From NCBI RefSeq assembly GCF_033097365.1, contig NZ_AP028461.1:1302001-1366000 (forward strand): a DNA stretch of 64,000 nt. The letters run 5' to 3'. The notes beneath the pieces are model-generated. The model was not told where the DNA came from, did not search any database, and saw only the letters and a list, made by a program, of their open reading frames with translations. This DNA is from Actinoplanes sichuanensis (lineage in GTDB: Bacteria > Actinomycetota > Actinomycetes > Mycobacteriales > Micromonosporaceae). The position numbers were made by a program, and so were the translations under genes. Positions 15,378 through 25,700 of this stretch are shown here, one piece after another. Each line of letters opens with the position of its first letter. The stretch's first letter is position 1.

Positions 15378-17804
15378 ATGCGTTTCAACCGTCGTACCGT
15401 TCTGATCGCCGGAGCCGCCGGCGCCGCGGGTGTCCTGCTGCCCACCGGACCGGCCCGAGCCGCCCGGCCCGACTTCGGGGTCTCGGCGTATCCGTTCCCG
15501 CTCACCGCCGTCCGTCTGGGTTCCGGCCCGTTCGCCGACAACGCCGGCCGCACCCAGTCCTACCTGCGTTTCCTCGACGCCGACCGGCTGCTGCACATGT
15601 TCCGGGTGAACGCCGGCCGGTCGTCCTCGGCCACCCCGTGCGGCGGCTGGGAGTCACCCACCACCGAACTGCGCGGCCACTCCGTCGGGCACGTGCTGAC
15701 CGCGCTCGCCCAGGCCTACGCGAGCACCGGCGACACCACCTACCAGGTCAAGGGCGACTACCTGGTGGCGCAGCTCGCGCTCTGCCAGCGCTCGAACGGC
15801 TACCTCTCCGCCTACCCGGAGTCGTTCATCGACCGGGTCGAGACCGGGCAGCAGGTGTGGGCGCCCTACTACACCCTCCACAAGATCGTGCAGGGGCTGC
15901 TCGACTGGCACCTGCTCACCGGCAGCGCCCAGGCGCTCACCGTGCTGCTGCGTAAGGCGGCCTGGGTGCAGGCCCGCAACAGCCGACTCACCCACGCCCA
16001 GCGCCAGCAGATGCTGCGGGTCGAATTCGGTGGCATCGGCGAGACCCTGTTCAACCTCTACCAGCTCACCGAAGACCCGGTGCACCTGTTCACCGCCCAG
16101 TATTTCGACCACGCCCAGGTGCTCGACCCGCTCGCCGCCGGGGTGGACGCGCTCGCCGGTTTCCACGCCAACACCCAGATCCCGAAGGCCATCGCGGCGA
16201 TCCGTGGCTACCACTCCACAGGCGACACCCGCTATCGCGACATCGCGGTCAACTTCTGGAACTTCGTGGTGCGCCTGCACTCGTACGCGATCGGCGGCAA
16301 CTCCAACGGCGAGTACTTCCAGGCACCGAACCGGATCGCGTCGGAACTCTCCGACAACACCTGCGAGTGCTGCAACACGTACAACATGTTGAAGTTGACC
16401 CGGCAGTTGTTCTTCACCGACCCGTCGCGGGCCGCCGAGTTCATGGACTTCTACGAGAAGGCGCTCTACAACCACCTGCTCGGCGCGCAGAATCCCAACT
16501 CGTCACACGGGCACCACTGCTACTACGTGCCGTTGCGGGCCGGTGGGAGCAAGACGTACAGCAACGACTACGACAACTTCACCTGCTGTCACGGCACCGG
16601 CATGGAGACCAACACCAAGTTCGTCGACAGCATCTACTTCCAGGTCGACACGACGCTGTTCGTCAATCTGTACATCTCGTCAACGTTGACGTGGTCGAGC
16701 CAAGGCGTCACGATCCGGCAGGACACCACGTATCCGGAGAGCCCGTCCACCCGGCTCACCGTGACCGCCGGCTCCGGCACCTTCGACATGCGGATCCGCA
16801 TACCGTCGTGGACCAGCGGCGCGCAGGTGCGTGTCAACGGCACCCTCACCGGCACGGCGACGCCCGGCACGTACCTCTCGATCAATCGGACCTGGACCAC
16901 CGGTGATGTCGTCGATGTCAGCCTCCCGATGACACTCGCCCTGGAGGCCACGCCGGACAACCCGTCGGTGCGCGCCGTCAAACACGGGCCGATCGTGCTG
17001 GCCGGCCAGTTCGGCTCCGGCAATCTCGGCAGCCTGCCCACTCTCGACCCGGCCTCGCTGACCGCGACCGGCACACCGCTGGAGTACACCGCCGGATCGG
17101 TGCTGCTCAGGCCGTTCTACAAGACGCACGGCCAGCGCTACTCGGTCTACTGGACGGTCGCGAGCGCGACGCCGAAGGAGGCCCGCTACCCGTTCGACGA
17201 GACGTCCGGAACCGTCGCGGCCGACGCCACCGGCAACGGCTGGACCGGCACCCTGATCGGCGGCGTCACCCGCACTGCCGGACGCAGCGGCAACGCGGTC
17301 CTGCTCAACGGAGCCAACGGGTACGTCAACCTGCCCGGCGGCATCCTCGCCGGAGTCACCGCGTTCACGATCGCCACCTGGGTCCGGATCGACACCGCCG
17401 CCACCTGGACCCGGGTCTTCGACCTCGGCACCGGCACCGGCGCGTACCTGTTCCTCACCCCGCGCAGCAGTTCGGGCACCGCCCGGTACGCGATCAGCAC
17501 CGGTGGCTCCGGCGCCGAACAGCGGATCAACGCCCCGGCCGCGCTCCCCACCGGCGCGTGGACGCACGTCGCGGTCACCCACACCGGCAACCTGGGCGTC
17601 CTCTACGTCAACGGCGCCGAGGTCGCCCGCAACACCGCCCTGACGGTACGCCCGTCCGCGTTGCCGTCGACCACCCAGAACTGGATCGGCCGCTCCCAGT
17701 ACGCCACCGATCCGTATTTGACCGCCGCCGTCGACGGGTTCCGGATCCACAGCCGGGCGCTGTCCGCGGCGGAGGTCGCTCAACTGTTTTCCACCGGACA
17801 GTGA
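15378..17804 (+). CDS. secreted GH127-family beta-L-arabinofuranosidase with C-terminal LamG domain
   Basis: 808 residues. The N-terminus NRRTVLIAGAAGAAGVLL ending PARAA is a Tat-like signal. The catalytic (alpha/alpha)6 domain (about 30-600) carries the GH127 zinc/cysteine site: a Glu-Cys pair in CECCNTYNM near 330 and a Cys pair in FTCCHGTGMET near 401, equivalent to the E/C...CC arrangement of HypBA1. Residues from about 610 form a concanavalin-type LamG module (YPFDETSGTVAADATGNGW; FTIATWVRI; AVDGFRIHSRALSAAEV). It should release arabinofuranose from plant arabinosides outside the cell. ATG at 15378; a LacI-type palindrome lies upstream. The GH43 gene follows after 13 bp, so they form an operon. 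Confidence 0.85.
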   Translation: MRFNRRTVLIAGAAGAAGVLLPTGPARAARPDFGVSAYPFPLTAVRLGSGPFADNAGRTQSYLRFLDADRLLHMFRVNAGRSSSATPCGGWESPTTELRGHSVGHVLTALAQAYASTGDTTYQVKGDYLVAQLALCQRSNGYLSAYPESFIDRVETGQQVWAPYYTLHKIVQGLLDWHLLTGSAQALTVLLRKAAWVQARNSRLTHAQRQQMLRVEFGGIGETLFNLYQLTEDPVHLFTAQYFDHAQVLDPLAAGVDALAGFHANTQIPKAIAAIRGYHSTGDTRYRDIAVNFWNFVVRLHSYAIGGNSNGEYFQAPNRIASELSDNTCECCNTYNMLKLTRQLFFTDPSRAAEFMDFYEKALYNHLLGAQNPNSSHGHHCYYVPLRAGGSKTYSNDYDNFTCCHGTGMETNTKFVDSIYFQVDTTLFVNLYISSTLTWSSQGVTIRQDTTYPESPSTRLTVTAGSGTFDMRIRIPSWTSGAQVRVNGTLTGTATPGTYLSINRTWTTGDVVDVSLPMTLALEATPDNPSVRAVKHGPIVLAGQFGSGNLGSLPTLDPASLTATGTPLEYTAGSVLLRPFYKTHGQRYSVYWTVASATPKEARYPFDETSGTVAADATGNGWTGTLIGGVTRTAGRSGNAVLLNGANGYVNLPGGILAGVTAFTIATWVRIDTAATWTRVFDLGTGTGAYLFLTPRSSSGTARYAISTGGSGAEQRINAPAALPTGAWTHVAVTHTGNLGVLYVNGAEVARNTALTVRPSALPSTTQNWIGRSQYATDPYLTAAVDGFRIHSRALSAAEVAQLFSTGQ

Positions 17805-17817
17805 GAGAGGCATTCAG

Positions 17818-19263
17818 ATGTCGAGAAGAAGACGGGCGGTGGCGCTGTTCAGCGCGCTGCTCACCGCGGCCGCGGCGATAGCCGTCGGTACCCCCTCGCA
17901 GGCCGCCAACCCGATCATCACCAGCATCTACACCGCCGACCCGGCCCCCCTGGTCGTCGGCAACACGATGTACATCTACGCCGGCCGCGACGAGGCTCCC
18001 ACCGGCGGGAGCAACTTCGTCATGCGCGAGTGGCACGTGCTGTCCTCGACCGACGCGGCGAACTGGACCGACAACGGCGCCCGGGCCAACATCGCCACCT
18101 TCCCGTGGGCAGGCGCCGACGCCTGGGCCGGTGAGGTCGAACCGCGCAACGGCAAGTACTACTGGTACACCTCGATCAACGGCAACGGCGCGGGCTGGAT
18201 GAACATCGGCGTCGCCGTCGGTGACAGCCCGCTCGGCCCGTTCACCGACGCCAAGGGCGGGCCGCTGATCAGTGACAGCACCGCCAACTCGTCCGGCCTC
18301 AACATCGACCCGACGGTCTTCGTCGACGACGACGGACAGGCCTACATGTACTGGGGCGGCTACTGGTCGCCGCGCGCGGTGCGGCTGGCCGCCAACATGA
18401 TCGACACGGTCGGGTCGGTCGTCACCCCGACGGGACTCACCAACTACTGGGAGGCCCCGTGGATGTTCAAACGCAACGGCCTCTACTACATGATGTACGC
18501 CGCCAACGACACCAGTGGCTGTGTCACCAACTCGAACTACGCCTGCCAGCGGTACGCGACCGCGACGAACCCGATGGGGCCGTGGACGCACCGGGGCATC
18601 GTGCTCGGGCAGGTGTCGTCGACCACCAACCACGCCGGGGTCGTCGAGTTCAACGGCCAGTGGTACATCGTCTACCACAACGCGAACGCACCAGGCGGTG
18701 GCAACTTCCGTCGGTCGGTGGCGGTCGACAGGATGTACTTCAACGCTGACGGGACGATCCAGCAGGTCGTGCAGACGACCACCGGGCCGCCGCCGAACCC
18801 GGGTGGTGGCGGAGGCGGTGGTGGTAGTGGCACGAACATCGCGCCGTCGGCCACCGCGTCGACGTCCTACGTGTCGTCGTGGGAGAGTCTGGCGGCGGTC
18901 AACAACGGCGGTACCCCGGCGAACTCGCAGGACCGGTCGAATCTCGCCTACGGCAACTGGCCGCAGCAGGGTACCCAGTGGATCGAGTACACCTGGCCGA
19001 CCGCGCAGTCGATAAACAAGAGTTCGGTCTACTGGTTCGACGACAACCAGGGCATCGACCTGCCGGCGTCATGTGCACTGCAGTACTGGAACGGCAGTCA
19101 ATATGTATCAATTCAACTGCAGTCAACATGTGGCGTGGCCGGCAATGTTGAGAACGTCAACACGTTCGCCAGTGCGGTCAACACGACTCGGCTCCGGCTG
19201 CAGATCACCTCACGCAGCGGTCTCTCCACAGGCGTGCTCGAGTGGAAGGCATTCCAGTCGTGA
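17818..19263 (+). CDS. secreted GH43-family arabinosidase/xylosidase with C-terminal binding module
   Basis: 481 residues. A Sec signal (RRRRAVALFSALLTAAAAIAVGTPSQAA) leads into a five-bladed propeller with the GH43 triad visible: D41 (TADPAPL), D164 (NIDPTVF) and E212 (YWEAPWMF). A Pro-Gly8 linker near 320-335 leads to a discoidin-like carbohydrate-binding module that closely resembles the last module of the next gene (shared FDDNQGIDLPAS). Beta-xylosidase or alpha-L-arabinofuranosidase activity cannot be separated by eye; the neighbours favour arabinose-containing polymers. ATG at 17818 follows GAGAGAGG. A patch at 19066-19145 is AT-rich and full of rare codons, with two extra cysteines. 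Confidence 0.85.
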   Translation: MSRRRRAVALFSALLTAAAAIAVGTPSQAANPIITSIYTADPAPLVVGNTMYIYAGRDEAPTGGSNFVMREWHVLSSTDAANWTDNGARANIATFPWAGADAWAGEVEPRNGKYYWYTSINGNGAGWMNIGVAVGDSPLGPFTDAKGGPLISDSTANSSGLNIDPTVFVDDDGQAYMYWGGYWSPRAVRLAANMIDTVGSVVTPTGLTNYWEAPWMFKRNGLYYMMYAANDTSGCVTNSNYACQRYATATNPMGPWTHRGIVLGQVSSTTNHAGVVEFNGQWYIVYHNANAPGGGNFRRSVAVDRMYFNADGTIQQVVQTTTGPPPNPGGGGGGGGSGTNIAPSATASTSYVSSWESLAAVNNGGTPANSQDRSNLAYGNWPQQGTQWIEYTWPTAQSINKSSVYWFDDNQGIDLPASCALQYWNGSQYVSIQLQSTCGVAGNVENVNTFASAVNTTRLRLQITSRSGLSTGVLEWKAFQS

Positions 19264-19370
19264 GGCGGCCGGGCGAGAAGAGGCCGGGCCTGGGAAGGCT
19301 TGGGGAGACGCGGTCGGGCCTGGGGCGGCTGTCCGGCGAACCGCGGCCGGGCGCTCGAGTGTTCGGCAAC

Positions 19371-22300
19371 GTGCGGCGCGGGTGGGCGTACACGATGAGT
19401 CTGACGTTGATCGCGGCCTCGCTCACGGTCGGCCCGCAGCCGGCCCTGGCCGCGCAACCCATCGGTTTTCCGACCTTCGGTAACGCCGGGTCGATCCCGG
19501 CGCCGCCGGTCGGCTACACGACCGGTGACACCATGCGGGCCATCTACGACGCCGAGGCGGGCGGCACCGACTTCTGGATGGACCGCCTGCTGGCCCGCAC
19601 CGGCAACGACCCGGCCGGCACCTGGCTGATGACCCGCGGCCGGGCCGCTTACATGAACACGCACACCCCGTCGGTGATCGGTTTCGGTGGCAACGCCGCT
19701 TACTGGGACAACATCTCCAGCCAGAACGCCTACGCCATCACCGCGTCCACCGGCACCTTCACCGAACAGGCCGCCCAGCGCCGGCAGACACCGAGCCACT
19801 GGCGCAGTGTGCACACCAGCGGCACGATGCGGCTCGACGTCACCAAGTTCATCACCGACAACAATGTGCTGGTCACGAACGTCGCCGTGGTCAACAACGG
19901 CAGCGCCTCGGCGACGCTGACACTGAACGCCACCTCGCCCTACGCGACCACCGTCAGCGGCACCGAACTGACCGGCACCCGGGCCGTGAAGAACAACCTG
20001 ACGACCCTCTACCCGCGGTTCTCCGGCGACGGATTCACCGCCGCCAACGGGGCGCTGAGCCGGTCGGTGACGGTCGCCGCCGGGCAGACGGTCACGGTCA
20101 AGGTGCAGCTCGGCTGGGTCGCCAACGAGATCCCGGCGTCGCGCACCGAGTACGACGCCTACCGGGCCCGGACACCGGCCGACGCGTTCGCCACCCACGT
20201 CCGCACCTACAACAGGTGGTGGGCCGACAACGTCCCCTACATCGACGTGCCGGACGCGGCGATCAAGAAGAACATCTACTACCGCTGGTGGCTGATGCGC
20301 TTCAACCACCTCGACGCCGACATCCCCGGCCAGGACTTCCAGTTCCCGCAGTCGATCGAGGGTGTCACCGGCTACAACAACGCGATCGCGCTCACCCAGC
20401 CGATGCACATCGACGACCTGAAGTATCTGCGCAGCCCGGAGTACTCCTACGGCCCCTACCTGGCGGTCGGTCAGTACTCGGCGAACGGCCGGTTCGTCGA
20501 CAATCCGGGCGATCCGGAGAACTGGTCCAACTCGTACACCCAGTACATCGCCGAGGCGGCGTGGCGGGCCTACCAGATCCACGGCGGACAGCCGGCGATG
20601 CTCAACAACTTCGCCCGCTACGCCGAAGGTGACGCCAAGGGCCAGCTGGCCACCTACGACACCAACAACAACGGCGTCATCGAGTACGACTGGGGCGCGA
20701 TGACCGGCAACGACGCCGACGCGGTGTCGTTCCACTGGCGGGCCGGCAACCTGGACCGCGCCGAGACCGCCTACGTGTGGAGCGCCGCCAACGCCGCCCG
20801 CGACGCCTACACGCTGGCCGGCAACACGGCCAAGGCCACCGAGATGCAGACCCTCGCCGACCGGATCCGCAACGGTGTGATCAACACCCTGTGGAACCCG
20901 GACCGGCAGCTGCTGGAGCACAAGCACGTCGCAACCAACGCGTTCGTGCCCTGGAAGGAGATCAACAACTACTACCCGTACGCGGTCGGGCTGATGCCGA
21001 ACACCGCCCAGTACCGGGAGGCGCTGCGCCTGTTCGCCGACGCCGCCCAGTACCCGATCTTCCCGTTCTACACCGCCAACCAGGTCGACAAGGCGGCCGC
21101 CGCGGCGGCCGGCAACCCGGGCAGCAACAACTTCTCCACCATCAACTCCACGGTGCAGTTCCGGCTCTACTCGTCGGTGCTGCGCAACTACCCCAACTCG
21201 TGGATGAACACCGACGACTACAAGAAGCTGCTCTACTGGAACGCCTGGGCGCAGTACGTCGGCGGGGACACCAACTGGCCGGACGCCAACGAGTTCTGGG
21301 CCGACTGGAACGGCAGCGCCATCACGTACCGCTCGTGGATCCACCACAACATCCTCGGCAGCAGCAACTGGACGATCATCGAAGACGTCGCCGGGCTCCG
21401 GCCGCGCAACGACGCCCAGATCCAGCTGTCGCCGATCAACATCGGGTGGAGCCACTTCGCGGTCAACAACCTGCGTTACCGCAACGCCGACCTGTCGATC
21501 GTCTGGGACGACCCGTCCGACGGGGTGACCAGGTACTCCGGGGTGCCGCAGGGCTACTCGATCTATCTGAACGGGACCCGCGTCGCGACCCTCAACCAGC
21601 TCGTCCCGTTCACCTACAACCCGGCGACCGGGGCGGTCACCACCACCGGGACGGTCGCGTTCAGCACCGCGTTCGCGTCCCTGCAGGCGCCGCAGAACGT
21701 GGTGCAGAGCTCGGCACGCGTGGTCGACGTCTTCGCCAAGGCGGGCGTCGACCTCACCTCGACCCGGCCCAACCTGGCCACCGGCGCCACCGCGTCGGCG
21801 TCGTACACCACCTCCGGCACCTCGGTGGCCGGCGCGATCGACGGGCTGCCCACCAACGCGCCGCTGTGGGGTAGTCACGGCAGCGCCAACGCCACCGACT
21901 GGTACGAGCTCAACTTCGGCAGCACCGCCCGTACCGTCGACGAGGCCTGGCTCTACTTCCGCAACGACCGGGCCGGCAACCGGTACCGGCCGCCGACCGG
22001 GTACAACGTCCAGTACTGGAACGGCAGCGCCTGGGTCAACGCGGCCTCGCAGGTCAAGACACCGGGAACGCCGCAGTCCAACTTCAACAAGGTCACCTTC
22101 ACCGCGGTCGGCACGACGCGGCTGCGGGTCCAGTTCACCCAGCCGTCCGGCAGCACGAAGACCGGACTGACCGAGATCAAGTTGTACGGCCAGGGCACCG
22201 TCCCGCCGAATCCGAACCCCAACCTGGCGACGTCGGCGACACCCAGCGCCTCGTACACGTCGTCGTGGGAGAGCGTCGCCGCGATCAACGACGGGATCGA

Positions 22301-22643
22301 CCCGCCGTCGTCGAACGACACCGTCAACCCGCGCTGGGGAACCTGGCCCAACCAGGGGCAGCAGTGGGCCGAACTGACCTGGCCGACAGCGCAGAACCTG
22401 CAGTCGGCCCAGGTCTACTTCTTCGACGACAACCAGGGCATCGACCTGCCCGCGTCGTGGAAGCTCCAGTACTGGAACGGCACCGCCTACGTGGACGTGC
22501 CGTCGGCGAGCGGGTACCCCGTGGCCGCCGGCCAGTACAACAACGTCACCTTCGGTCAGGTGAGCACCACCCGGTTGCGGGTGGCCCTGACCAGCGGCGC
22601 CGCGTCCGTCGGCCTGCTGGAGGTGAAGGCCTTCGCCAGCTGA
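19371..22643 (+). CDS. large secreted (alpha/alpha)6 glycosidase with two discoidin-like modules
   Basis: About 1090 residues. The N-terminus VRRGWAYTMSLTLIAASL ending PALAA is a signal peptide. An N-terminal beta-sandwich (about 30-270) is followed by an (alpha/alpha)6 barrel of the MGH1-like/GH63-clan type (WWLMRFNHLDADIPG, DWGAMTGNDADAVSFHW, WILHHN-like SWIHHNILGSSNW). Two discoidin-like modules occupy about 800-940 and 950-1090. The catalytic acid is not assigned and no precise GH family is claimed. The start is uncertain: GTG 19371 gives a good signal peptide, while GTG 19359 and GTG 19242 (overlapping the GH43 gene) are possible; none has a clear ribosome site. It closes the arabinan operon and is followed by a strong terminator. 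Confidence 0.72.
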   Translation: MRRGWAYTMSLTLIAASLTVGPQPALAAQPIGFPTFGNAGSIPAPPVGYTTGDTMRAIYDAEAGGTDFWMDRLLARTGNDPAGTWLMTRGRAAYMNTHTPSVIGFGGNAAYWDNISSQNAYAITASTGTFTEQAAQRRQTPSHWRSVHTSGTMRLDVTKFITDNNVLVTNVAVVNNGSASATLTLNATSPYATTVSGTELTGTRAVKNNLTTLYPRFSGDGFTAANGALSRSVTVAAGQTVTVKVQLGWVANEIPASRTEYDAYRARTPADAFATHVRTYNRWWADNVPYIDVPDAAIKKNIYYRWWLMRFNHLDADIPGQDFQFPQSIEGVTGYNNAIALTQPMHIDDLKYLRSPEYSYGPYLAVGQYSANGRFVDNPGDPENWSNSYTQYIAEAAWRAYQIHGGQPAMLNNFARYAEGDAKGQLATYDTNNNGVIEYDWGAMTGNDADAVSFHWRAGNLDRAETAYVWSAANAARDAYTLAGNTAKATEMQTLADRIRNGVINTLWNPDRQLLEHKHVATNAFVPWKEINNYYPYAVGLMPNTAQYREALRLFADAAQYPIFPFYTANQVDKAAAAAAGNPGSNNFSTINSTVQFRLYSSVLRNYPNSWMNTDDYKKLLYWNAWAQYVGGDTNWPDANEFWADWNGSAITYRSWIHHNILGSSNWTIIEDVAGLRPRNDAQIQLSPINIGWSHFAVNNLRYRNADLSIVWDDPSDGVTRYSGVPQGYSIYLNGTRVATLNQLVPFTYNPATGAVTTTGTVAFSTAFASLQAPQNVVQSSARVVDVFAKAGVDLTSTRPNLATGATASASYTTSGTSVAGAIDGLPTNAPLWGSHGSANATDWYELNFGSTARTVDEAWLYFRNDRAGNRYRPPTGYNVQYWNGSAWVNAASQVKTPGTPQSNFNKVTFTAVGTTRLRVQFTQPSGSTKTGLTEIKLYGQGTVPPNPNPNLATSATPSASYTSSWESVAAINDGIDPPSSNDTVNPRWGTWPNQGQQWAELTWPTAQNLQSAQVYFFDDNQGIDLPASWKLQYWNGTAYVDVPSASGYPVAAGQYNNVTFGQVSTTRLRVALTSGAASVGLLEVKAFAS

Positions 22644-22654
22644 CGAGCCGGTGG

Positions 22655-22686
22655 ACTCAGGGGGTGGCTTCGGTCGCCCCCTGAGT
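22655..22686 (+). terminator. strong UUCG-capped intrinsic terminator
   Basis: ACTCAGGGGGTGGC pairs with GTCGCCCCCTGAGT over 14 positions, two of them G-T wobbles, around a TTCG tetraloop closed by C-G. It lies 12 bp after the glycosidase stop and isolates the CAZyme operon from the ABC gene. Confidence 0.85.
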
Positions 22687-22700
22687 TGTGCGGTGGCCGG

Positions 22701-22734
22701 CCGCCTATTATCTTACGCGTAAGATAATAGGCGG
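22701..22734. promoter_or_regulatory. 34-bp perfect palindromic operator
   Basis: The left half CCGCCTATTATCTTACG is the exact reverse complement of the right half, meeting at a central CG (TTACGCGTAA core). It ends 13 bp before the ABC gene start, just touching its ribosome site, and its AT-rich arms stand out from the GC-rich surroundings. The natural candidate protein is the TetR regulator at the other end of the gene. Confidence 0.8.
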
Positions 22735-22747
22735 GGGAGTGATCGTC

Positions 22748-25700
22748 ATGACTGTCGGCCGACTGTTACGACCACATGTCACCTGGTTCGCCGGGGTGGC
22801 CGGACTCCAGGTGATCGGAGCGCTCGCCGGGCTGGCGCCGCTGCTCGCGGTGGCCGAGGTGGGCCGGGTGATGCTCGCCCCGGGCCCGACCGACCACGAT
22901 CACCTTCGGACAGTCGTGATCCTCGGCGCCGCCGGGCTTTTGGTCCGGCTGGTGTTCACCTCGGCGTCGGCCGGGCTCGGGCACCTCCTCGACGGTCGGG
23001 TCCAGCTCACCCTGCGCAGGGAGCTCGCCGCCGCACTGGGCCGGGCGCCGCTCGGGTGGCTCGACCACCGACGCACCGGTGAACTCGCCAAGGTCGCCGG
23101 TGACGACGTCGACGCCGTGCACCCGTTCCTCGCGCACGCCCCGGGTGAACTGACCGCGGCGTTCGTCGTCCCGCTCGTCTCGCTGATCTATCTGCTGACC
23201 GTCGACTGGCGGCTCACCCTGGTCACCCTCGTCCCGGTGGTGACGGCGCTCCTGCTCGTGCCGTTGCTGATGACGTCCGCCCGTACCGCCGAGCAGAAAG
23301 CCTTTGATCTCGCCCTCGGCCGGATCGCGGACACCAGCGTGGAATACGTCCGCGGGATCGCCGTGGTCAAGGCGTTCGGCGGAGCCGGGCGGGCGCACCG
23401 GCGGTTTCTCACCGCGGCCGACGACTTCGTCGACATCTTCACCCGATGGGTACGCGGAGTGTCCGCCGTGGCGGCCGGGATGCAACTGGCCCTGTCCCCG
23501 CCGTTCGTGCTGCTCGCCATCCTGACCGGCGGCACGGTCATGATCACTTCCGGTCGGCTCGCCCCGGCTGACCTGTTGCCGTTCCTGCTGCTCGGGCTCG
23601 GCTTGACCGCGCCGGTGGCGGCTCTCGGGCACGGCTTCGACGATCTGCAGGCCGCCGGGCGCGCGGCCGGCCGGATCCGGGACGTGCTCGCCGTCGAGCC
23701 GCTGCCCGAGCCGGTGACACCCGTCGTCCCCGAGGGAGACCGGATCGAGCTGTGCGGGGTCCGGTTCGGCTACGACGGGCGGGAGGTGCTCCGCGGCGTC
23801 GACCTGACCGTCGAACCGGGCACGATCACCGCACTGACCGGCCCGTCCGGCAGTGGCAAGTCCACGCTGGTGCGGCTGCTGCCACGGTTCTTCGACCCGG
23901 ATGCGGGTTCGGTCCGGATCGGCGGTGTGGACCTGCGTGACATCGGCCGGGCGGAACTGCGTCGACGGATCTCCTTCGTGTTCCAGGAGGTGCGCCTGCT
24001 GCGTACCTCGGTGGCCGACAACATCGCCCTCGCCGTGCCGGAGGCGGACCGCGACGCGGTGATCCACGCGGCGAAACTCGCGCACATCCACGACCGCATC
24101 GTCGAACTGCCGCGCGGCTACGACACGGTCCTCGGTGACGAGGTCGAACTCTCCGGCGGTGAGGCGCAGCGGATCGCGCTGGCCCGCGCCCTCGCCGCGC
24201 AGACCCCGATCCTGGTGCTCGACGAGGCGACCGCGTTCGCCGACCCGGAGACCGACCGGGCGGTACGGGAGACACTCGCCACCCTGCGGGACCGGACGAT
24301 CCTGGTGATCGCGCACCGACCGGAGACCATCGCCGGTGCCGACACCGTGGTGACGCTGCGCGACGGGGGTGATCGTCCGATGATCCGGACACTGCTCCGG
24401 GTGCTCGGCCGCGGGTATGCCGCGCCGATGCGTCGCACGGTCGCCCTGATGGTGCTCACGGCCATCGTCGAAGGACTGCTCTACGCACTGCTCGTCCCGC
24501 TGCTGCGGGCGCTTCTGGGCGACTCACCGGCCGACGCCCGGCCGTGGCTGGCCGGGTTCGCGGTAGCCGTCGCCGGTTACGCGCTGTTGCGGTATCGCAG
24601 TGATCTGGCCGGGATGCGGGTCGGCACCACGATGCTGCGCGGCATGTACCACCGGCTCGGCCGGCACCTGGCCCGGCTGCCGATCGGCTGGTTCACCGGC
24701 GCCCGGATCGGCGAGGTGTCCACGATGGCCGGTCGTGGGCTGCTCACCGCGATGGGGGTGGCCGCGCATCTGATGGCGCCGTTCGTCTCCGCCTGCGTCA
24801 CCCCGCTCACCATCGTCGTCGTGATCCTGCTGATCGACTGGCGGCTCGGGCTGGTGGCCCTGCTCGCGGCGCCGGTCGTGGTGGGCGTGCACCTCGCCGT
24901 CGTACGGTCGACCGCGGCCGCCGACGCCGGTCATGCCCGGCGTTCCGCTGCGGCGGCGGCCCGGGTCGTCGAATTCCTCCAGGCGCAGCCGGTGTTACGG
25001 GCTGGAGGGCGGGACGGGTTCGGGCCGCTCGATCACGCGCTGCGGGAGGTCGAGCGGGCGTCGCGCCGACGGACCCTCGCGGTGCTGCCGGGCGCGGTCG
25101 GTCTGGCGGTGACCGTGCAGGTCGTCTTCACCGCGGTACTGGCCCTCGGCGTGGGTCTGGCGGCGGCCGGCTCCCCGGCTGACACCAGCAGCGCGATGGC
25201 GGGCGGCGGCGGATTCGCGACCGTCGCCGAACTGCTGGCGGTCCTGGTGCTCGCCGCCCGAGCCGCCGACCCGCTCCTGTCACTCTCGGACATCGGCGGC
25301 AGACTCCGGGCCGCCCGCGGCGAACTCGACCGTCTCGACCAGTTGCTGCACACCGCACCGCTGCCCGAGCCCGCCGACCCGATCCGCCCGGACCGGCACG
25401 ACGTGGAGTTCGAGTCGGTCACCTCCCGTGACGGCGATCGGGTGGTCCTGGACCGGCTCTCACTCACCGTCCCGGAGGGGCAGCGGCTGGCGATCGTCGG
25501 GCCGTCCGGCGCCGGGAAGAGCACCGTGCTGCGGCTGCTGGCCAGGTTCGCCGACGTGGACGGCGGCGCGATCCGGATCGGCGGCGTCGACGTCCGCGAC
25601 ATGGACCCGGCCGACCTGATGGCCCGCATCGCGATCGTCTTCCAGGACGTCTACCTTTTCGACGGCACGATCGAGGACAACATCCGGCTGGGCCGTCCGG

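Noticed and set aside
19113..21878. 921-codon minus-strand open frame opposite the large glycosidase
   Set aside because: Gly/Val/Arg/Asp-rich shadow; the plus-strand enzyme has clear signal peptide and modules.
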